A DNA stretch of 7,960 nucleotides from JBOGZI01 sp050697275 (GTDB lineage Bacteria > Actinomycetota > Thermoleophilia > Solirubrobacterales > 70-9): positions 1 to 7,960 of the forward strand of contig JBOGZI010000073.1 in assembly GCA_050697275.1 (NCBI GenBank), read 5' to 3'. Below the pieces are notes generated by a model. The model saw nothing but the letters and a program-made list of their open reading frames with translations. It was not told the DNA's origin and did not search any database. A program made the translations under genes and the position numbers. This document shows, in pieces, positions 1 to 6,269 of this stretch (within the stretch, counting starts at the first letter, position 1; every line of letters begins with the position of its first letter).

Positions 1-639
1 GAGGCGAGCCCGATGCAGGCGGCTCTTGAAGGCGGCCTCGCCCAGCTCCATCACCTCGGCCGCCTCCCTGGTCGAGAGACCCTCGACGTCACGCAGGATG
101 ATCGTCGCCCGATACTCGATCGGCAGCGCGCGAACCGCCCGTTCCAGCACGGTTCGCACCTCTTGCTGCTCCGCTTGCACCTCCGGCGCACGGCTCCAGT
201 CCGGGGCCTCGGGCACGGGCTCGTCGTCGAGTGAGCTCAGAAGGCCGGCCGGGGGTCTCCTCTCCACCCGTCGCTTTGCCTCGTTGATGCCGATCCGATA
301 CAGCCAGGTGAAGAAGCGCGAGCCGCCGCGGAAGTCGCCGATGCTCCGCCACGCCCGAAGGAATGCCTCCTGCGTCGCCTCCTCCGCCTCGTCGGCATCG
401 GCGACGAACCGCAGCAGCACGGCGTAGAGCCGGTCGGCGCTGCCGCGAACGAGCTCCTCGAAGGCGGCACGGTCGCCGCCCTGCGCTCTCTCTATCAGGG
501 CCTGCTCCATGGTGGCCGGCCTCGCCATCGATCGAAGGTTGGCACGCCGCGCCGCCCGAGCGCCCCGGTCCCGGGGCAGGCCCACGGGAGCGGGCACGGC
601 AATGGCCCCAGCAGGTGAGCCTGAAGCGAGCCCCGTCAT
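1..639 (-). CDS. ECF-family RNA polymerase sigma factor, C-terminus cut by window edge
   Basis: Sigma-70 family, extracytoplasmic-function type, which directs RNA polymerase to a small regulon. Counted from the ATG at 510, region 2 is visible (AFEELVRG, then EEATQEAFLRAWRSIGDFRGGSRFFTWLYRIGINEAKRR). A variable acidic linker follows, then the region 4 helix-turn-helix (ALPIEYRATIILRDVEGLS, then AAFKSRLHRARL), still open at base 1. I chose the ATG at 639 because it has a near-perfect Shine-Dalgarno AAGGAGG five bases upstream and reads in frame into the sigma domain. This gives a 43-residue Arg/Ala/Pro-rich N-terminal extension with somewhat weaker GC3. ATGs at 528 and 510 are the alternatives and lack as good an RBS. 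The gene lies 10 bp behind a 33-codon ORF and ends the run. An anti-sigma gene may lie beyond the edge, but this cannot be seen. The family is certain; the start is fairly sure. Confidence 0.93.
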   Translation of the reverse strand, partial: MTGLASGSPAGAIAVPAPVGLPRDRGARAARRANLRSMARPATMEQALIERAQGGDRAAFEELVRGSADRLYAVLLRFVADADEAEEATQEAFLRAWRSIGDFRGGSRFFTWLYRIGINEAKRRVERRPPAGLLSSLDDEPVPEAPDWSRAPEVQAEQQEVRTVLERAVRALPIEYRATIILRDVEGLSTREAAEVMELGEAAFKSRLHRARL

Positions 640-644
640 GGAAG

Positions 645-651
645 CCTCCTT
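645..651 (-). promoter_or_regulatory. Strong ribosome binding site deciding the sigma factor start
   Basis: AAGGAGG on the minus strand, with a CTTCC spacer before the ATG at 639. It overlaps the TAA stop of the upstream small ORF (TAAGGAGG), an arrangement typical of translational coupling. It is the best Shine-Dalgarno in the window and is the reason for preferring the long sigma factor start. Confidence 0.75.
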
Positions 652-751
652 AGCAGCCGAGGCAGTACCTGGCGAACACCAGGGTCGAGGCGACGAGGAA
701 GGCGGCGCTGAAGAGCAGCTGCGTCAGCGGGGCGTGAATCGCGGCGGGCAT
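650..751 (-). CDS. Small single-pass membrane peptide, 33 residues, unrecognised
   Basis: A 33-codon ORF beginning MPAAIHAPLTQ, followed by a hydrophobic stretch at about residues 11-27 (LLFSAAFLVASTLVFA) and ending RYCLGC. I recognise no family. Support for reality: 31 of the 32 codons after the start end in G or C, the same bias as the neighbouring real genes. It also fills the gap between the DUF3179 gene and the sigma factor, and its stop is embedded in the sigma factor's RBS. The predicted form is one transmembrane helix with a short tail carrying Cys-x-x-Cys (residues 30 and 33). It has no clear Shine-Dalgarno, and a small GC hairpin (763-776) lies 11 bp upstream of its ATG. It is in frame with the DUF3179 stop codon 20 codons upstream, which may be chance. 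Possible roles are a leader peptide for sigma factor translation or a small membrane partner; neither is shown. Confidence 0.55.
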   Translation of the reverse strand: MPAAIHAPLTQLLFSAAFLVASTLVFARYCLGC

Positions 752-762
752 ACCGATCAGAC

Positions 763-776
763 CCGCCGCCCGGCGG
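763..776. other. Short GC-rich hairpin between the DUF3179 gene and the small ORF
   Basis: CCGCCG-CC-CGGCGG, a 6-bp perfect inverted repeat (5 bp with a 4-base loop is more realistic). No T-tract follows on either strand, so it is not a standard intrinsic terminator. On the minus-strand transcript it ends 11 bases before the small ORF start and could mask its ribosome binding region. In such GC-rich DNA it may also be chance. Confidence 0.3.
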
Positions 777-811
777 AAAGATTCAACCGGGCGACCGCCG
801 GGCGCGATCGA

Positions 812-1948
812 TCATTCCCGGATCTCCGGCCGGTCGAAGAACGCGGCGAGGGCGAACCAGAACTGATCGTCGTGCGGAATCCGCTCGAGCTGTTCGCCTT
901 GCAACGGCCCCTTGACCGCGCGCCCCGAGAGGTCCCAGCTCGACCTCGTTTCGAGATCGCGAAAGCGGCCGCTGTCAGGACCGGGCTTGAAGGTGAGGAT
1001 CCGCCCCTTCACCGTCCGGTCGAAGACCGCGGCGGCGCCGACGTCGCGGCCAGCTGAGATCGTGGAGCTGTCCAGAGCCGAGGCGACCTCCGGATCGAAG
1101 AGGACGACGATCGAACGGTCCGAGAGCACGTCGTTGATCGGCGCCTCCCCTCGCAGGCGCGAGAAGGGGTAGACGACCGCGGAGCCCTCGCCGGTCTCGA
1201 TCGCCGCGACCCGCTCCTTCGCCGGCAGCGATCGATCGGGCTCTCCCTCGAACAGGAATGGCTCCGACTCCGGGTTGCTGTCGTACGCGGCGTAGGGGCT
1301 CCTTCCGTAGGAGCGGCTGAAGCCGGTGTCGCGAGAGAGCACCTCGCCGCGCGGGTACAGCCGTAGGAACTGCTCCCAGGAGAGGATCTGGGAGGGGATC
1401 ACCTCCAGCTCGGTGCCGAGCAGCTCGCCCACCACCGCGTCCGCGGTGATCTGCTGCCACCACGACTCCGTCTGGCGGTCGTACATGACCAGATCAGAGT
1501 TGCGCAGCATGCCGGTGGTCCCGAAGTCGAGCACGCGACGGTCCACGCGGCGATCGAAGGCGACGGTGGAGTTGCAAAGGGGGCAGTACGTGACCGCAAT
1601 CGGCCGGCCGGCGACCTCGTCGTTGACGATCTCGTGCCAGACCAGGATCTGGATCGGGTAGGCGCGCGCCGTTCCGTCCAATTCGATCACCGCGACTGGC
1701 TCGCGAGGAGCAAGGAAACGATCGGCCTCCTCGACCGAGACGAACTTCGGCTCGTCGATCGATGGGATCCCGTCCTTGGGCGGGCCACCACCCACGAACT
1801 CATCCAGCGGGGCGCTGTGCCGCGAGAAGTCGGTCTTCCACTCGCCGGTGCCGAACGGGATCTCCCCGGGCTCCGAGCCGCCCCCACCCACGCCGCAGCC
1901 CGAAAGCGCGGTGGCCGCCACCACGGCGAGAATCAGGATCCTCGTCAT
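812..1948 (-). CDS. DUF3179 domain-containing lipoprotein
   Basis: A 378-residue predicted lipoprotein: basic N-terminus, hydrophobic stretch to residue 15, then a lipobox LSGC with Cys18, followed by a Gly-rich linker, so it should be anchored on the outer face of the membrane. The DUF3179 domain fills most of the rest. Its characteristic blocks are GIPSIDEPKFVSVEEAD (60-76), ARAYPIQILVWHEIVND (94-110), the Cys pair in YCPLCNSTVAFDR (Cys122, Cys125), FGTTGMLRNSDLVMYDRQTE, then SWEQFLRLYP. The biochemical role of this family is not established as far as I know. The conserved CPLC is suggestive of redox or metal binding and would suit an operon that encodes CcdA and a TlpA-like protein, but that is inference. 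It lies 42 bp after the SRPBCC gene. No strong RBS is visible, only GAAG upstream of the ATG. Confidence 0.92.
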   Translation of the reverse strand: MTRILILAVVAATALSGCGVGGGGSEPGEIPFGTGEWKTDFSRHSAPLDEFVGGGPPKDGIPSIDEPKFVSVEEADRFLAPREPVAVIELDGTARAYPIQILVWHEIVNDEVAGRPIAVTYCPLCNSTVAFDRRVDRRVLDFGTTGMLRNSDLVMYDRQTESWWQQITADAVVGELLGTELEVIPSQILSWEQFLRLYPRGEVLSRDTGFSRSYGRSPYAAYDSNPESEPFLFEGEPDRSLPAKERVAAIETGEGSAVVYPFSRLRGEAPINDVLSDRSIVVLFDPEVASALDSSTISAGRDVGAAAVFDRTVKGRILTFKPGPDSGRFRDLETRSSWDLSGRAVKGPLQGEQLERIPHDDQFWFALAAFFDRPEIRE

Positions 1949-1958
1949 GTAGCTTCGA

Positions 1959-1976
1959 CCCGGTGCCGGCGCCGGG
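1959..1976. other. Imperfect GC-rich palindrome upstream of the DUF3179 gene
   Basis: CCCGGTGCC followed directly by GGCGCCGGG, one mismatch pair (G-T in RNA) in an 18-bp palindrome with a perfect 10-bp core CCGGCGCCGG. It occupies most of the 42-bp gap between the SRPBCC stop and the DUF3179 ATG, ending 10 bases before that ATG. It could act as an RNA structure within the operon or as a binding site. No U-tract makes it a poor terminator. Confidence 0.3.
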
Positions 1977-1990
1977 GATTCTGATCTCGG

Positions 1991-2575
1991 CTAGGCGGAC
2001 TCGCGCGCCCGCCGGCGCTGGGCCCCGTCCTCCGCACGACGCCTGAGGTCTTCGAGGTGCTCTCGCACGGCTCCCTCCCACTGGCGGCGCACCCAGTAGC
2101 GCCCGGCCAGGCGGCCGAGCAGGAAGAAGTCGATCCCGACCTCGCCGCCGTAGCGCAGCCGGGTCCCCTCGCCGTTCTCCTCGAGCACGAACTCCTCGAC
2201 CGCGTGGGGGACCGGCCCGGTCAGGTGCTTGAAGACGACCCTCGCCGGCGGCTCGAACTGGACCGCCTCGACCGTGCGCGCCTCATAGAAGTGCACCTTG
2301 GTGAGGTGCGCCGCCACCACCAGTGAGCGGTCCCGGGCGATGACGTCGATCTCGGCGCCCTCCGGAGCACGGCCCAGGTAGGGGGCGCTGATCATCTCGA
2401 AGACGAGATCGCGCGGGGCCGCGATCTGGAGAGTGATCGGACCCAGCTCGTGCAGGCTTCGGCCCCAGCCGAGGTCGAGGTGCATTCGCCCCATCGCCAG
2501 GAGCAGGAATGACCCAGCGGCCATCAGCAGGAGCAGCAGTGCCAGCACGGCAACCGCTATCCACAGGGCGGTCAC
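1991..2575 (-). CDS. Membrane-anchored SRPBCC (polyketide cyclase/START-like fold) protein
   Basis: 194 residues. An N-terminal hydrophobic helix (about residues 4-28, rich in Leu/Ala, ending before GRMHLDLGWG) is followed by an SRPBCC domain. The domain starts at ITLQIAAPRDLVFEMISAPYLGRAPEG, contains VEEFVLEENGEGTRLRYGGEVGI, and ends in the long C-terminal helix typical of the fold (WVRRQWEGAVREHLEDLRRRAED). SRPBCC proteins form a deep hydrophobic cavity that binds lipids, polyketides or other small apolar molecules; the ligand here is unknown. The GTG start overlaps the stop of the methyltransferase gene by 4 bp (GTGA), indicating coupled translation. A lipid-binding fold tethered to the membrane next to a Tes-like radical SAM enzyme is compatible with a lipid-modification role, but that is inference only. 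Confidence 0.85.
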   Translation of the reverse strand: MTALWIAVAVLALLLLLMAAGSFLLLAMGRMHLDLGWGRSLHELGPITLQIAAPRDLVFEMISAPYLGRAPEGAEIDVIARDRSLVVAAHLTKVHFYEARTVEAVQFEPPARVVFKHLTGPVPHAVEEFVLEENGEGTRLRYGGEVGIDFFLLGRLAGRYWVRRQWEGAVREHLEDLRRRAEDGAQRRRARESA

Positions 2576-3411
2576 GCTATCGGTGCCTCTGCGGCGAAGA
2601 TCGCGTATCCCAGTGCTCCGTCGGCGATCGCCTCCATGGCGAGTCGAGCGAGCTCGATCGCTTCGGGCCTCGCAAGCGCGGTCGCGCCTGCCCCCGCGGC
2701 AATCAGGCGAGCACCCCGAAGACGCTCGTGAACGCGCTCGGCGAGGGCGGCGGCTTCTGAGTCACGGGACTCGACCGCGTACGGGCGAAGGCCGGCGTCG
2801 CGCAGCATGTCCTCGTAGCCGGCCCGAGGCAGGGCTTCCCCCACACAGGCGATCGCTGCGAGCGCGGTGCCGAGCGCCGAGGGCAGCGGCTTCGGGTCGA
2901 CGACGACATCGGACAGCCCCAGCCGGCCACCGGGGCGCAGGACGCGTCGCATCTCCGCCAACGCCCGACGCTTGTCGGGGAAGGTCGACAGCGAGCACTC
3001 GCAGAGCACGGCATCGAATTCGCCTTCGCGGAACGGCAGCGACTCGGCATCGCCGACGACGAAACCGACCTGGTCGCAAAGTCCCTCGGCCTCGGCCGCC
3101 TGCTGGGCGTCGCGGACCGCCGCCGGACCGTAGTCGACCCCCGCCACCACGCAACCGAACTCCCGTGCCGCCACCAGGGCGGAGCTGCCCGTGCCCGAGC
3201 CCACGTCCAGCAGCCGCTCGCCGGGCTTCGCTCCGATCAGCTCGAGCGAGCGGCGCGTCGTCGTCTCTCCGCCCGGATGGAGCTCCCCGCCGAGCAGCCA
3301 GCGGACGCCCGGATGCTCGTACAGCGCGGCGCAGCAGCTCTTGACGTCATCCTCGGCGAGAGAACCTTCCAGCGCGGGGGCAGCGGAGCGACGTGGGGCG
3401 GTCGCGCTCAT
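2572..3411 (-). CDS. Class I SAM-dependent methyltransferase, ArsM-like
   Basis: 279 residues from the ATG that overlaps the radical SAM stop (ATGA), so the two are translationally coupled. A longer in-frame reading back to 3894 runs antisense-free through the radical SAM gene in another frame and is not credible. Motif I is LLDVGSGTG (67-75), with Asp93 at the end of strand 2 (VAGVDYG). Motif II/III region is VVGDAESLPFREGEFDAV, followed by RALAEMRRVLRPGGRLGLSDVV. This last block and the segment before it resemble arsenite methyltransferase ArsM. Cysteines stand out: Cys26-Cys27 in DVKSCCAALYEHP, Cys87, Cys112, and Cys137/Cys139 in LCECSLSTFPDK. ArsM uses cysteines to hold As(III), but the exact catalytic set cannot be matched by eye, so a metalloid substrate is only one option. 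Others are lipid, small-molecule or thiol methylation in the pathway of the coupled radical SAM enzyme. Confidence 0.9.
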   Translation of the reverse strand: MSATAPRRSAAPALEGSLAEDDVKSCCAALYEHPGVRWLLGGELHPGGETTTRRSLELIGAKPGERLLDVGSGTGSSALVAAREFGCVVAGVDYGPAAVRDAQQAAEAEGLCDQVGFVVGDAESLPFREGEFDAVLCECSLSTFPDKRRALAEMRRVLRPGGRLGLSDVVVDPKPLPSALGTALAAIACVGEALPRAGYEDMLRDAGLRPYAVESRDSEAAALAERVHERLRGARLIAAGAGATALARPEAIELARLAMEAIADGALGYAIFAAEAPIA

Positions 3412-4865
3412 CGCCGGTCTCCGTTGCCGTTGGCCCGGGACATCCGGAGGCGTACCCCCTCCCGGTAGCCGACAGAGTTGTAGGCGCAGAAGGGGATCAG
3501 GCGCCCGTCGGGCGTGATCTCCGAGACGCAGCACTTGCGGAGCTTCTCGATGTCGAGCGTGTAGGGATCCTGAAAGTCCTGGGTGACGATCATGAACCCT
3601 CGCGCCGCGACCTCCCTCAGCTCGGGCGGCATCCCGGTGGCGCAGGCGACGCAGTCCAGACGCTCGGCCGCCGGCGCCGTCCCGCCCGCCGCCTTCGCCG
3701 ACCACAGACCCTCGAGCGCCTCGAGCACCTGCGGGTCCGGTACGGCCCGGTTGGTGACGTAGTCGAGGTACTGCTCGACCTCGACGAGGCGGGGCAGTGG
3801 AACCAGGTCCTGCCCGTCGTAGAGGGCGAAGGTCGCCGAGCGGCAGGAGGGCGAGCAGCAGGGGACGGGCACGAAGTCGTCCTGTCGAAACCACTCCGGG
3901 AGCTGCTCGCAGATTGCCTCGATCACGTCCGAGTTGGTCAGCTTCTGGAGGGGATCGGAGTCGCTGCGGAAGCGCCCAGAGTGCGTGACCGGCTGGAAGA
4001 AGACGCCAGTGACCGCCGGGTGGCCGATGCCGAACCGCAAGATCTCGCCGATCTCGTCCTCGTTCAGGCCTCGCTCGACCGCCGCCGCAAGGGAGACGCT
4101 CACCCCCGCCTCGGCGCAGCGATCCAGGGCCCTGAGCTTTTCCTCGGTGAGCGCCTTGCCCCGCATCGCCAGCTGTGTCGCCTCGCGGAGGCCGTCGAAC
4201 TGGAGGTAGACGTGCACGCCGATCTCGGCCAGGGCCTCGGCGAAGCGGGGATCGCGGGCCAGGCGGATGCCGTTGGTGTTCAGCATCACCAGGTCGATCC
4301 CGCGCTCGCGCGCCGCCCGCAGCATCTCGAGGATGCGTGGGTGGATCGAGGGTTCGCCGCCGGAGAACTGCACCGACTCCGGCTCGCCCTCCGCCCGCAC
4401 GAAGGCATCCAGCATCGAGCCCACCTGCTCCAGGCTGAGCGAGTAGCCGTGCTCCTGCGGCCCGGTCCCCGAGTCCGCGAAGCAGATCGGGCAGTCGAGG
4501 TTGCAGGCGGTGTTCACCTCGATGATCCCCAGGCAGGTGTGCTGGGTGTGCTCGGGACAGATCCCGCAGTCATGAGGGCAGCCGCGGACACTCTCGGTCT
4601 GCCGCTCGAGCGGCTCGGCGCCGGGCTTGTCGAAGCGCTGAATCTCGAGGTAGCTCTCGGCGTCGCCGTAGACCACCGCCTCGAAAGGGCCGTGCTCGGG
4701 ACAGGTCCTCGACAGCAGCACGCGGCCGTCGCGCACGACGAGGTCGGCGTCCAGCACGCGTCTGCATCGGGGGCAGATCGAGGTGGTCCGCTTCAGCCAC
4801 CCCTCGCGCGGCCGGGAGTGCTCAGCCACGCGCGCGCGTGCATCGGGTCCGGGAGCCCCGCTCAT
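3408..4865 (-). CDS. Radical SAM enzyme of the Tes/MJ0619 (tetraether lipid synthase-like) family
   Basis: 485 residues, cysteine-rich. Order of parts: an N-terminal zinc-ribbon/rubredoxin-like segment, CPRC (31-34) and TCPEHG (Cys55); an auxiliary cluster segment GCPHDCGICPEHTQHTC (Cys96, 100, 103, 111); the radical SAM motif CNLDCPICFA (Cys121, 125, 128); the SAM-binding SGGEPS (168-173); VPCCSPSC (336-341); CVAC (405-408); and a C-terminal block DIEKLRKCCV then DGRLIPFCAYN (445-463). This cysteine layout and the IPFCAYN ending match the family of archaeal tetraether synthase Tes (MJ0619/MA_1486), which couples lipid hydrocarbon chains using several iron-sulfur clusters. Bacterial members exist and mostly lack a proven substrate. 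It is followed by the coupled methyltransferase and lies 39 bp after the peroxiredoxin-like gene. The start has only a weak SD (AGG). Family assignment is strong; the reaction is unknown. Confidence 0.9.
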   Translation of the reverse strand: MSGAPGPDARARVAEHSRPREGWLKRTTSICPRCRRVLDADLVVRDGRVLLSRTCPEHGPFEAVVYGDAESYLEIQRFDKPGAEPLERQTESVRGCPHDCGICPEHTQHTCLGIIEVNTACNLDCPICFADSGTGPQEHGYSLSLEQVGSMLDAFVRAEGEPESVQFSGGEPSIHPRILEMLRAARERGIDLVMLNTNGIRLARDPRFAEALAEIGVHVYLQFDGLREATQLAMRGKALTEEKLRALDRCAEAGVSVSLAAAVERGLNEDEIGEILRFGIGHPAVTGVFFQPVTHSGRFRSDSDPLQKLTNSDVIEAICEQLPEWFRQDDFVPVPCCSPSCRSATFALYDGQDLVPLPRLVEVEQYLDYVTNRAVPDPQVLEALEGLWSAKAAGGTAPAAERLDCVACATGMPPELREVAARGFMIVTQDFQDPYTLDIEKLRKCCVSEITPDGRLIPFCAYNSVGYREGVRLRMSRANGNGDRR

Positions 4866-4904
4866 CAGGACCTAGGACCCATATTCGAGCGGCAATGATT
4901 CAAA

Positions 4905-5468
4905 TCAGGAGCCTGTCGGCGCCTCGCGGGATGGCTTCCCGGAACTGATCGCCTCCAGCTCGCCGAGGACGCGGTCGAGCTTGGGGTAGTCGCCGAGCGC
5001 GCGGCCGCGGTGGACCCAGACCGCATCGGCTCTCGCGTCGAGTAGCGCCAGGCCCGGCAGCTGGTTGGGCTCGACGATCTTCCCCTGACGGCTGCCACGG
5101 GCGATCGCGCGAGCGTAGTTCCACCATCCCCTGGGATTCAGGGAGACCCACCATCTCCGGGGAAGCTCGAGTGCGTCATAGACGCGCCGCTCGGGGTCGA
5201 CGAGCAGCGGGAATCCGATCCCCCTCTCCTCGACCAGCGAGCGGGCCTGCTGGTCCGTCCCCACCGAAACCCCGAGCGCGGCGGCGCCGGCCTCCCGGAC
5301 CTCATCCATCCGCTCGGAGACCTGCCGCAGGTAGTCCCGACACGGCAGGCACCCGTAGTAGCGAGGGATGACGAGGATCGTCGGCTGCTGGACGAGGTCG
5401 CCGAGGCGAACCTCCTCCCCGGCCGCGGTCTTCACCTCTATCCCGGCGAGCGGGGTCTCAGCATCCAT
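4905..5468 (-). CDS. Peroxiredoxin-like (AhpC/TSA_2 type) thioredoxin-fold protein
   Basis: 187 residues with no signal peptide, so probably cytosolic. The thioredoxin fold is recognisable: VRLGDLVQQPTILVIPRYYGCLPCRDYL, with the redox motif CLPC at residues 40-43. It is followed by VSEMDEV-like helix sequence (RQVSERMDEVREAG), LGVSVGT, and GFPLLVDPERRVYDALEL, the usual peroxiredoxin succession. Such AhpC/TSA_2 proteins (relatives of eukaryotic PRXL2) act as thiol peroxidases or disulfide reductases; the exact substrate here is not visible. A C-terminal extension contains Trp-rich WWVSLNPRGWWNYARA. It sits between ccdA and the radical SAM gene. A role in keeping a cysteine/Fe-S-rich enzyme reduced, or in delivering electrons to it, is plausible but inferred. 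Confidence 0.82.
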   Translation of the reverse strand: MDAETPLAGIEVKTAAGEEVRLGDLVQQPTILVIPRYYGCLPCRDYLRQVSERMDEVREAGAAALGVSVGTDQQARSLVEERGIGFPLLVDPERRVYDALELPRRWWVSLNPRGWWNYARAIARGSRQGKIVEPNQLPGLALLDARADAVWVHRGRALGDYPKLDRVLGELEAISSGKPSREAPTGS

Positions 5469-5510
5469 CGAAGTCCGCCTGATATTCGCTCATCGCAGCG
5501 GACCGGTGGT

Positions 5511-6257
5511 TCAGACGTCCGCGAAGAAGTTGAGCCCAACCTGCTCCAACAGCCGCTGGGCCTCGATGTTGAGCCGGAAGAGCTCGCCCGTCCAGATCAG
5601 GATTCCCATCGCCACCAGGACGGCGCCCCCGGCGGCCATGATCAGGCCGTAGTTGCGCTTCACCGCCTCGAAGGCACGCGTCATGCGGGCGAAGGCGAGC
5701 GCCGTGAGCAGGAAGGGGATCGCGAGGCCGGCGGAGTAGACGGCGAGCAGAAAGCCCGCGCGCGCCACCGACTCGGACAGCGCCGCCGCGCTCAAGATCG
5801 CGCCCAGGGTCGGGCCCACGCAGGGCGTCCAGGCGACCGCGAACGCCGCCCCGGCCACCAGTGGTCCGCCCCTGCCGGCGCGCTCCATCAGGGCATCGAT
5901 TCGCCATTCCCGGTTCAAGCGAACGACGAAGAGCGAGGCAATGAAGAACAGCCCCATGGCGATGATCACGGCCGCGGCGACCTTCTCGAGCACCGCGCGG
6001 TTCTCCCCCAGGGACCGGCCCAGCCCGGTCGCGGTGAGACCGAGGGCGATGAAGATGGCGGAGAAGCTCGCCACGAACACCAGGCTCGGCCCCAGCACAC
6101 GCCGGGCGGGGGCGGACTGCAACCGGTCGGGGGAGACGCCGGTCACCGCGGCGAGGTAGCCGGGAACCAGAGGTAGCACGCACGGCGAGAGAAATGAGAC
6201 GAGCCCCGCGGCCAGCGCGGCGATCAGCCCGACCCCGGCCGCCGGATCGCCGGCCAT
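5511..6257 (-). CDS. ccdA: Cytochrome c biogenesis protein CcdA (thiol-disulfide electron carrier)
   Basis: 248 residues, about six transmembrane helices, the normal length for CcdA. It carries reducing equivalents from cytoplasmic thioredoxin across the membrane to extracytoplasmic thioredoxin-fold proteins. The two hallmark cysteines lie in Pro-flanked membrane motifs: SFLSPCVLPLVPGYL (Cys26) and AWTPCVGPTLGAIL (Cys146). Helix segments include SLVFVASFSAIFIALGL, AAVIIAMGLFFIASLFVV and LIMAAGGAVLVAMGILIW. It starts 12 bp after the stop of the TlpA-like lipoprotein, with GTAGGA before the ATG as a ribosome site. This adjacency makes that lipoprotein its likely partner. No cytochrome c or CcsA/CcsB gene is in the window, so the pair may serve general or pathway-specific disulfide reduction instead of haem attachment. 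Confidence 0.95.
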   Translation of the reverse strand: MAGDPAAGVGLIAALAAGLVSFLSPCVLPLVPGYLAAVTGVSPDRLQSAPARRVLGPSLVFVASFSAIFIALGLTATGLGRSLGENRAVLEKVAAAVIIAMGLFFIASLFVVRLNREWRIDALMERAGRGGPLVAGAAFAVAWTPCVGPTLGAILSAAALSESVARAGFLLAVYSAGLAIPFLLTALAFARMTRAFEAVKRNYGLIMAAGGAVLVAMGILIWTGELFRLNIEAQRLLEQVGLNFFADV

Positions 6258-6269
6258 TCCTACCCGCCC

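Noticed and set aside
2433..3344. A 303-codon plus-strand open frame across the SRPBCC and methyltransferase genes
   Set aside because: Extremely Arg/Pro/Ser-rich translation and no motif. Typical long spurious frame in GC-rich DNA.
3412..3894. Upstream extension of the methyltransferase frame to a start at 3894
   Set aside because: It lies wholly within the radical SAM gene in another frame and has low-complexity Arg/Gly composition. The ATGA overlap at 3408-3411 gives a natural start matching the domain.
3393..4898. A 501-codon open frame on the plus strand opposite the radical SAM gene
   Set aside because: It is the antisense shadow of a strongly biased gene. Its protein is Arg/Ala/Leu-rich with no domain, whereas the minus strand shows every family motif.
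4866..4904. Direct repeat GGTCCT/GGTCCT upstream of the radical SAM start as a regulatory site
   Set aside because: Two six-base copies one base apart in a 39-bp gap inside an operon; too short to support a claim.
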